Shown: one piece after another, positions 56,088 through 64,000 of the stretch | Position numbering within the stretch: the first letter of the stretch is position 1 | Layout: every line of letters starts with the position of its first letter | NCBI RefSeq assembly: GCF_016906535.1 | Contig: NC_057371.1 | Location: 1,550,001-1,614,000, forward strand | Origin: Rhizoctonia solani | Lineage: Eukaryota; Basidiomycota; Agaricomycetes; Cantharellales; Ceratobasidiaceae | DNA length: 64,000 nt | Reading direction: 5' to 3' | Notes under the pieces: model-generated | The model's database searches: none | What the model was told of the DNA's origin: nothing | What the model saw: the letters and a program-made list of their open reading frames with translations, nothing else | Program-made: the position numbers and the translations under genes

Positions 56088-57429
56088 ATGGTACCCCGCC
56101 TCTTTCCGCTCAACCTTGCCACGTCCAACCGTAATGCCGCCGCCTCTGATAAGAACTTATATACCCTCACTATTGAAGAAAGTAAAGATGAACCCGGGCA
56201 ACGGATCTATTTGACTCTGATGGTGTGGCCTTATACCGACGGAGATGGGGGGACTCAAAGGAAGGATCTTACGCAATAAACTTGTTTGGTTGGTCTCTCC
56301 ATATGTACAATATAGATTTATTGAACTTTTTGTGTAGATCATCTGTCGGACTCTTTATTGGCTACTGTTACGGCCCCCAATGCTACTAGCAAGAGCAAAT
56401 CGATTGAGCTACACAACCCCACCATAGTCGTCGAGTTGAATTTCACTGGAAGGCTGTGAGTAGTGTACGCGTCAACCATCAACGTCATTTGTAATGACGT
56501 GTGCCGTTATGTTTAGGTCATTCAAATGGAATTTGTGTGGGAAGAGTGAGTGGCTAGTATACACTAACCCCGTCGCCCTTCTCAATAACGCGTCTGATAC
56601 ATAGACACGAATTTGAATGGAAGAAGGAAGAATGTTATATATTGCGCAAGCCAGATCCGCCGGTCCTTATCGCAGTCACTGAACCTGAGAAGAAGAACAA
56701 GAAGGGTATTGTCCAATTTTTAGACTACAATTTGTCCAGGTACGCAATGGCCGCAGTTTATACTTGCGTCATTGGGCTCTGTGCCAGGTAAATCTGACGT
56801 TGCCCCAACCAGATTTGACATTAGTGACAAGAAGGGTGGGTCTGAGTAAATTCCATATTGAATCATCGTTATTTACCAAGCATACAGGACTAGAAGTGCT
56901 CCTAATTGCGTCACTGCTGTCGTTCCAAGATCAATCGGAGGAGTATCGTACGCGGGCCGCTGCAGCAGAGGCAACGTCTGGTGGGTTGCGCGCCTACCAA
57001 TCAACCAATGCCGAAACTTCTACCCCGGCGCTGCCACCCAAGCCAGGTGAGGCTCTGGTTGTGAAACTCCAGTCAAGTCACAAGGTACGTGGGTCGGGTT
57101 TCAACTTTTAGGCGTGCGAACCATAGTAACGGGCACGGCAGCACGAACCGAATGAAATTGTGGTCGGATCAGAGGGTGCCGTAGACGAATATGTCGACTT
57201 GGCTTGCAATCTGCTCCAAGACGAATCCATGTTGTTTATCATGATCCGAGCATTAGATGCCAACCAGGTCCAGCGGGTTGTACAGGTGGCTGAAGAGACG
57301 AAACGTACAAGGCGAAGAGCAAGATACGAAGAAGAATTACACCAATATTTGCGATATGAGGACGAACAAGCCAGTGGGCCAAAAGGGCCAAAGGTCATCA
57401 AACTTGATGGATCTCCCCCAAAAGAGTAA
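56088..57429 (+). CDS. Uncharacterised basidiomycete protein, possibly tubby/LURP-one-like fold
   Basis: No named family was recognised. The ATG at 56088 gives MVPRLFPLNLATSNRNAAAS, then NLYTLTIEESKDEPGQ. The frame then seems to lose one base near 56203-56208 and continues DLFDSDGVALYRRRWGDSKE, GSYAINLFDHLSDSLLATVT over an intron, IVVELNFTGRL, SFKWNLCGKKHEFEWKKEEC, YILRKPDPPVLIAVTEPEKK, GIVQFLDYNLSRFDISDKKG and LEVLLIASLLSFQDQSEEYR. The C-terminal half is charged and helical (EETKRTRRRARYEEELHQYL), ending VIKLDGSPPKE. The alternating beta strands and 'FxWKxEECYILRKPDPP' core suggest a single beta-rich lipid-binding-like domain; this is inference from pattern only. It has about eight short introns and codon use like its neighbours. 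Confidence 0.6.
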
Positions 57430-57552
57430 GGACCAGATCATCGCTCCGTCTGATCCATTGTGATTTACGATCATTGGTCATTTCGGAGCAGCTCGCCTCT
57501 GAAGGCCTACAAACCTCCCCAAACTCTAACCATACACCTCTCCAAGATCCCA

Positions 57553-58100
57553 ATGCCCGAGCTCGCACCTATCGCTGCACCCCCTAAACCTTCTGGTAGC
57601 CAGAAAGTCCCCACCATCCGCCGGCCTTCTCCTCCTTCATCACGCGGGGGGACAAGCCCGTCCGGAAAGTCTGCCGCAGCAATCGAAATTCATTTATCGG
57701 AAGTTTGGGAAACTCTGGGGCCAGCAAGAGCTCCCCCAAACCAAGTGTAATCATAAATGCACCGCAGCCACCCAGACCTGGTGGTGTTTCAACCAACAAC
57801 CCATACAACCCCTACGGCAGACGTCAGCGAGCCCATTCCCCGACTCTCGACAATGTTGTCCCCTCTCCACAGAGATTGCAGAAACCTCAGTCCGGTCGCC
57901 ATCCAGGTGGAGCGTCACCTTCGATACCTTATGCCAACTCACCGCACGAAGGACACCCCTATAACGGACTCCCTGGAGGTGCTTCCCAATCCGGCCCCGC
58001 CTCTCCTGCTCCAGGAACATTCGGCCAGCATGAACCCACGAAAGACAGCGTTCTCTCTTTCGGATCTAGCCTATTTGGGAGATTTTCCACTCGCAAGTAA
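57553..58100 (+). CDS. Small proline/serine-rich protein, function unknown
   Basis: The ATG at 57553 gives MPELAPIAAPPKPSGSQKVP followed by IRRPSPPSSRGG. A G6 run at 57643-57648 coincides with a change of frame; one more G would connect to SFIGSLGNSGASKSSPKPSV, VIINAPQPPRPGGVSTNNPY, NPYGRRQRAHSPTLDNVVPS and SGPASPAPGTFGQHEPTKDS, ending VLSFGSSLFGRFSTRK. The C-terminus is compatible with a short amphipathic signal. It is compositionally disordered. It may be an independent gene or 3' exons of the preceding gene; the TAA of that gene at 57427 argues for independence unless an intron removes it. Confidence 0.4.
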
Positions 58101-60466
58101 TCGCTTTGACCACAACCCTGGATAAGTATATGCGGTATTTTCCTCTAAATGGACACTCGCTCTATTGTAAGCACACTTGAACAAGTTAATATTAGATATC
58201 TTCTCCACAAAAAGTCACAGGCGTGATTCCGCAGCATTGCATAGTCAAGTATAACATATAGTTTTATTTACACAACCAAGTTGCTGTTAACAAGCCGTAT
58301 AGATTTAGAATAAGGGCATGTCCAATAATGGAGGCACCGCCTAGGTGACCGGTACGCGTGGATTGCTACCATCACAGAAGAAGAGTCAAAAACCCGGTCT
58401 GTGAGAACCGCATAATGGAAAAAGCGTGAGACTGTATAGGTTACTTGTAAGTATAATATTCCGGTTATGGCTTCACGGCGGCTATAGGGCCTAGGCATAC
58501 ACACTATCACCACCGATGCTGCTCCCATTTGTGATGTGACCCGAGCCTGGAACGTATCGTAAGAATAAGGATAGGATGTGTGCGTGGCACGTATGGGGGA
58601 GCATAGCACCCCGGTTTCTTACTTTGCCGAAGTTATTTCGTTTTCAAGCTTCGCTCGCACGTTGTAAAATAGTTGGGGCCTAGCCGACGGAGCTTGAGCA
58701 CCATGGACTACATCACACAAGGAGGTCATAGCAGACGTAACCAAAAGAAGATCGCCAGGTGGACTTTCATTAAGCATTGAATTGCTTTTACTCTGCAATA
58801 AACTTCCACCATCGGACCCGGGGTATTTGGTCTATTCTGGTTGAATTTAATTGTAGAGAAGGTCCGATTCCGGTTCAGGATCTCGTCCGCGTGCGTTCAC
58901 AGGCTTCGGGCTCATTCTCACTCGCTTGCGGAGAGGAACGTCGACGTCGGTGCTTCGCACTCTTCCATCACGTGATGCTTCCAACGAATGATCCCTTTCT
59001 TCAGCGTGGCATACATAGGTACGTTTCCCCACACATTTTCAAACCGTGACGATCCTGTTCTCCTGGTGAAAAAAAAAACCTTCTCCATCACATAAACCCA
59101 GTGCCCATGGTCCAGGCAGTGTCCAGGCAATACGTACACGAAGACATTATCGGATTATTTAAAAATCTATCCGCAGCTCCAAGCGTTTCGAAAGTCGATG
59201 TGTGTGCATAGTAAAATGGGCTTCAAGAGGCGAAAGCAATCACGCGGTAATTCGAGTATCTCGCCCGAATCGCGTGCGGCCTCGGGGTTAGTTTGGAAGA
59301 TCGAGTGGCTGACCGGACAGAGTAATGTAATAATGTATGCGAGCTATGCGAACACCATTTAACAATCAGCATTAATATAACTATAAACTGCTAGCAGCGT
59401 GTGTATCATACTGGCTGTTTGAATTTGTGATCGACTGTCTCATCTCAGTGGACTTGGTCGATACAGCCAATCGAGCTGCTGAGGCTCGTGGGGATTGGAA
59501 TCAGCCACTGCGTTTGCGTATTTCCAACGGCGAGGAGTGCCCGACGCTGGACGGATCCGGAATAGACTCGGTGTTTGAGGCTTGGTATCTGCGTGATTAC
59601 CACATTCTTTTTTTCTTTTATTAATTTTCCTTGTCCGATTGCAGATCCTATAGTGGAGGCTTGCATAATAGCTCGGTTCGCTCGGGCGAGATGTACCAGA
59701 TGTACCGCCGGGAAGAATGTACGTCTGGCGTGGGTTGAGTGAGTGGGTCCGATTTACGTTCAGTTGGAAGGCAAAAGAATACGATGACAAGGTGAAGATC
59801 GTAGGATCGCCGGAATATGAAGGAATGGAGTGAGACAGAGCATTGCAATATGGTTGGAATGAAGTTCGACAAACTTTACTTATCGCACTCATTAGCATAG
59901 AAGATAGATTTCAAGCATGAACGCAAATGGCATTTCGGTAGCAATAGGTAGACTAAGTATAAGGTTTAGGTCGTAGCGAAAACATTCTGCGCAAGGAAGG
60001 GATGCGGGTGCGGTGCGGATCGGCATACAGAGGATTGGAGATGACAAGTACTAGACACAAAAAACATGCAGGATGCAGGAGGATGCTAAGGCTAGATGTA
60101 CAAAAAACGAAAGGACTAGATGGTATCGAAGACAGAAAAAAAGACAAGACGAACGAAATATACGAGGAGAGGGATAATCCGAACAAGTAATGAATGAGAG
60201 GTCCAATTTATAAATAATCAGTGCATGGGCCGCGCTGGCAGCCCTTAAATAAATTCTCGCCCAGGAGATATACGGAAGTGTGAGATGTAAGGAGTGATGA
60301 GTTTATGAGGCGCGCCGTCGAGTAGCAAGAGATGCGGCGTCGTCGGTCAAGTCGATAAAACTACGATTCTGGTCTTCGGAGAGATAAGGAGACAAACGAG
60401 AGATAGGCAGGCAAAGTTTATCGGATTCGGGGTGGAAGGTCATCGAGGGCATGAGACTTAACCCTC
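58101..60466. other. Gene-poor region
   Basis: In 2.4 kb there are only short open frames with no domains, for example 58777-59049 (+) and 59898-59440 (-). There is a poly(A) run at about 59069-59077. I see no transposon ends, tRNA or long repeat. The part next to 60466 is likely the 3' UTR of the minus-strand gene that follows. Confidence 0.45.
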
Positions 60467-61584
60467 TCAGTTTAGAGAAGCTCCTTCCTCGTCGTCACTC
60501 ATCCATTCGCTTCGCGGGATTCGGCCTTCGAGTTGGGCAAGTGCACCACTGCGCTGTGTTCGTCTATACGATGTTGAGGCAGACATTTGAGAGGATCTCA
60601 TCGAGTTGGCGGTCACGCTCGCATTGCGAGATGGGGCTGAGTGTCTGTTTCGTCGAACTCGTGCTCGCTTGAGCACAACAGGTGGGTTGCAAGGTGCGAT
60701 ATTCTCGGGGCCGGCTGCAGGAGCTCCAAGGTGATGAAGACCGAGTGCACTCTCGGTGGTGGGAGAGAGCGTTGCCGCATAGATGGACCAAAAGTCGGGT
60801 GATATTGAACATTCATCGGAAACGAAGGTGTGTCGGCACTGGATGGTGTCAAAGGAGAGAACATGGAGATTGCGTGCGAGGATCGGGGAGTGGTGGGAAA
60901 TGGGCTGCAAGGAGTGGTCGGCGCAGAGGATAGCTCGAGTTTGAGGGTAGACGGAACCAGATGATCCTTGCGGCCGACGGGCTTTTCCTTTACAATCAGA
61001 GGATGAGTAGGGCAGAGTCTGATTTGGGAGCTGGTACAACGGCAAACGTGGGAGTGCTTGTGAGGCATCCGAGTCGGAGCGAGAGCGGCCGTGAGTGTGA
61101 GCAGCAGGGACAACTGGGAGCTCGGCGAGTGGGGCCGGCTTGGGCTGAGGAAGCGAGCGTCGACGAGAGCTGGCCGGAGAGAGCGGTGCCTTGTGAGCAT
61201 TTGCTGTAGGCTTGGATGGAGATGCAGCTGGTGAGTGACCAGCCCGAGCGCGCCTAAATAGCTCATTAGCGAGGTTCATTTCGCACGATAATATATTATT
61301 CACCTTTCGGAGCTGGGCTTGCGGCTGTGAGCACGGCTGGACGAGTTAGATGCTGGGCTGGTTGCAAAAGTACGCAGAGAATCGGCCATCTCGAGGGAGA
61401 GGAACGAGCGCAGACCAGAAGCAGTGTTCTTGGTGTTGTCGAGCGACATTTCAGACACGGTATGGCGGCTGTGAGTGTTGGTTGACTCGCAAAGCAGCAT
61501 CAGGCCGCTTGTGAATAGGGACGAGTAATCGTTCATGGTGGACAGAGTAGGTCTGGGGATCCGGGCTACAGCTGCGCCTCTCAT
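60467..61584 (-). CDS. Low-complexity Ser/Pro/Arg-rich protein, function unknown
   Basis: The ATG at 61584 gives MRGAAVARIPRPTLSTMNDY then SSLFTSGLMLLCESTN, SFLSLEMADSLRTFATSPAS and SSRAHSRKPSSE. An intron after 61303 would join to the long frame RARAGHSPAASPSKPTANAH, with APLAELPVVPAAHTHGRSRS. The middle part reads better in another frame (APTTPCSPFPTTPRSSHAIS), so indels or introns are likely. It ends NSMRSSQMSASTSYRRTQRS, then RIPRSEWMSDDEEGASLN at 60467. It contains many SP/TP dipeptides, possible phosphorylation sites. No domain recognised; it may be a disordered regulator. Confidence 0.45.
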
Positions 61585-63554
61585 ACTGACTATATAGACC
61601 TTGCCGGTACAGTGGCTTAGCGCCCAAGTTTCTGGTTTACGATTTCATCTACTTGCTTCAGGGTCCGCCAGTCCCAAGACAAAGGTCAACACGACACTCA
61701 CTACCCTGAACTCTCCTTGCCTGATCCGGTACTTCCACCCACCGCTTCTGGTCTGTGACTGTCGGGCTGAGCTTCCGCCGGTACTCTCATGCCCACAACT
61801 ACCGCCGCTCGCTCCCCGACCCACTTGACCACCTAGCACGTGGACGCATATATACAGCACTATACGTTGCCATCAGTGACCATTCCGTGATCGGACCGGC
61901 GCCTTCTCAAGCGCCGAAACTTGCCAGAATACGTCTCATGCTGGCACAGCTCGCGTACGCATATCAGTACTAGTGTGTTCGGCTGTTTCCGCCGGTAGAT
62001 TGTGATATACATCAGATGTACTTGCACCGAGTGGGATAGACGTGCCCCTCCTCCCGGATGACATCTATCAAGATGGAAAGCTATTTGGTACATGAATTAA
62101 TGAAGCCATGTGTTCGAGCAACCTGTGTGTACGGCTGCTGCCGGGGTCCTGCAAGCTCTGTATATGCCGGGCAGACCCTAGCAACCCGTGACGAGTAACC
62201 GCATGTCACAGCTCACGCTTGTCGTGCAGGTTTCTGTCTCAGCCCACCTTGCCCCAGACTGCGATCATGGCAACGTGGATGAGCCGATCTCTACTGGACA
62301 CCTAGCCGGCCGGATGGTGGCTCGTAGTGCGATTTTGCGAGCCTTGAGCTATTTCAAATTGTAACCTGCGCTGCTATGCCGTTCAACACTCGGCGAGCGC
62401 TGTCCAGTAGATAACAAATAAACCCCGACGTCCCCTTGCCTGTCGTCGGAGTCCAAAAATCGGGCTAGACGAACCGCAGACTGCTCAGATTGAGTTTAAT
62501 TGGCACTAGTCGCTGTAGTCGGACCGTGTTCCGCACGGCGAAAAGTTTAATTTTACCAAGCGTTATGGCGCAAATTAGTTTGCTAACTGTTTACACTAGC
62601 TGGCCGGCTGGGATGCCGCAGCCATGCCGCGGCACTTTTCAAACTACTTTAGACACATTATGTTCATGACCGTGGCAACGATTTTACCGACTGACTCGGA
62701 AGTTTCACCATGTTGCCGAGGTCGGCCATAGAGGCCCGTACCGCCAGTCACTAGTGTTGTTCTTATTAAAGAAAACATCATCAAAGATCAGCATGGTGGC
62801 TATCACAGAGCCTCAATAAATCATAAATATCTCGGCGGGCACAGGAAACCGAGCGCCCACTGACTCTGTTGCTCCGAAACATGCAGCTGTCTCGAGAATC
62901 CTTCACTGATCCTGGAGAATCCTCGGCGTTTCAGGTGGTACGTCAGCGAGCGTGGGTGACTTACGAGCGCTCGATGAGATCGATCGGAGCCGTATTCGGT
63001 AGTGTGACATGACTGTCAATCGGTGATAGTCGATACCCACCGAACCCTGGTAGATCCCCCGGTCACCCCCTATGTGGCTTTCTTTATCGTTCTTCGTGAT
63101 GAGCCCTACACCTTCCGTTTTTGGGTGTGCTAGACTCTAGGCTATATCCGCCGACTCGTGACATGCAAAGCCCGGCTCGAGGCCGGATTACGGGGACGAT
63201 TCAAAATCGACCAACACGTTGTCCAGCTTATCCTAGCACTTGCCCCCTGTGTCCTTCGGTCCCGCGTTTCGTTGCCATCGAAATCAACGTGTTATCTTTT
63301 ACTCTATTGCCGGTCAACATTGGGCTTGTTCGGTAAATCGTTGAGGAAAAAAACCTAATCACATTTGCGTATACCGCACGGGCCTGGCCGGTTCAATTGA
63401 TTGTGACAGAAGAAACCCAGGGATACCCCTATTCGTACGTTGCGAACCAGTCTGACGTGCCCTAGTGTTGAGTCATTAACCATTATGCTTTACGCGCATT
63501 TTCTCAGATCGAGTGGCGCCGATACACGCATCCACTTTATTCAGCCCGACGACC
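61585..63554. other. Gene-poor region before DAD3
   Basis: In 2.0 kb no frame exceeds about 78 codons and none has a domain. GC content is moderate, with several CCGG/GCCGGC-rich patches (62300-62320, 62600-62635). No mobile-element hallmark, tRNA or repeat array was found. Confidence 0.45.
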
Positions 63555-63962
63555 ATGCTAGCCTCCGCGACTGACGAAACCAATATTTACGCTGGCCACC
63601 CGCAGCTGACACCACTTGAGGCAGATGTTCTCTGGGAATATGCCAAGCTCTCACGCACACTCAAGGCGGTACTTTTTTTTTCGTAAATAATAGCTAGTAA
63701 GCATAACTGACCATACACTCTCTTCTACGCTCCACCGATCGTACTTAGTTGGTCACCAAGTCGCGAGAAATGACTGAACACTCCGATGATGCGCTTCTTG
63801 CGAAGCTTCGCGCCGCCGAGATGAAGATGGGTCTGGTACACACTTTGGTAAGCGTTTTTACCCATTTGGCCCCATTGGGGCATGTAATCTGAGTCCCCAA
63901 AAAACCATCCCGCTCAGCCTCGGCTCCATGCTCCGAGCGTTGCGCAGGTGGTTCGCGATTAG
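63555..63962 (+). CDS. dad3: DASH/Dam1 complex subunit DAD3
   Basis: The DASH ring couples kinetochores to microtubule plus ends. The ATG at 63555 opens MLASATDETNIYAGHPQLTP. The family core is LTPLEADVLWEYAKLSRTLK (63610-63665). An intron of about 82 nt (63669-63750) joins in phase 0 to LVTKSREMTEHSDDALLAKL then RAAEMKMGLVHTL (63790-63849), the DAD3 signature LR.LE.KMGLV.TL. A second intron (63850-63917) leads to a short last exon, PRLHAPSVAQVVRD, ending at 63962. The usual ending FKASVWA is not seen, so the last exon may be misread or divergent. The total of about 92 residues is right for DAD3. Complete in the window. Confidence 0.85.
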
Positions 63963-64000
63963 ACATGCAAATTAGTAAATGCTCAAAGAGGATAATTACT

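Noticed and set aside
59440..59898. Minus-strand 152-codon open frame
   Set aside because: Composition is irregular with no domain, and the opposite strand is open over part of it; no support for a gene.
62590..62640. GCCGC/GCGGC-rich patch as a possible transposon end
   Set aside because: No paired inverted terminal copy, target-site duplication or transposase fragment was found nearby.

Overview
The window looks like nuclear DNA of a filamentous basidiomycete. Almost every gene is cut by many introns of about 45-65 nt with GT..AG borders, genes lie on both strands with short spacers, and the protein set is fungal: DASH and MIND kinetochore subunits, an OPI1-type repressor, an iron-responsive two-finger GATA factor, a VRG4 GDP-mannose transporter and a WSC-domain glyoxal oxidase. 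The general look (F-box/LRR proteins, tandem aldo-keto reductases, WSC-glyoxal oxidase) fits an Agaricomycete such as a Rhizoctonia relative. That placement is inference; nothing here fixes the species. I saw no rRNA, tRNA, CRISPR array, prophage or intact transposon.

Layout. 1-8 kb: the 3' part of a gamma-tubulin complex gene (GCP3), a minus-strand RING+RRM protein, a probable Nnf1 kinetochore subunit and VRG4. 8.9-13.4 kb: pyruvate carboxylase. 14.3-19.4 kb: two transcription regulators, an SRE/URBS1-type iron GATA factor and OPI1. 20-29 kb: an F-box protein, RIB3, two tandem aldo-keto reductases, a pirin and a family-16 methyltransferase. 30.8-42.8 kb: secretory and surface proteins (an aspartic protease, a membrane-anchored hydrolase-like protein, a 3xWSC glyoxal oxidase), with a Nudix hydrolase and a mitochondrial rhomboid on the minus strand between them. 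43-57 kb: housekeeping genes (UBA-UBX protein, makorin, DHHC palmitoyltransferase, APN2, mitochondrial ribosomal mS29/DAP3, ARPC1, an SDR), then two uncharacterised proteins. 58.1-63.5 kb is gene-poor, with one low-complexity gene. DASH subunit DAD3 closes the window.

The genes are mostly unrelated housekeeping functions, not a cluster. Two points stand out. First, the iron GATA factor carries canonical ATCWGATAA-type sites in its own large intron and a perfect 15-bp GATA palindrome upstream, which suggests autoregulation. Second, at least nine otherwise well-conserved genes contain frame breaks that nearly all look like one missing base. This includes five breaks in pyruvate carboxylase. The uniform direction points to base-calling deletions in the assembly rather than to pseudogenes, and anyone using the predicted proteins should know this.

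Coordinates given for genes run from start codon to stop codon and include introns. Intron borders were read by eye from splice consensus and protein-family expectation.
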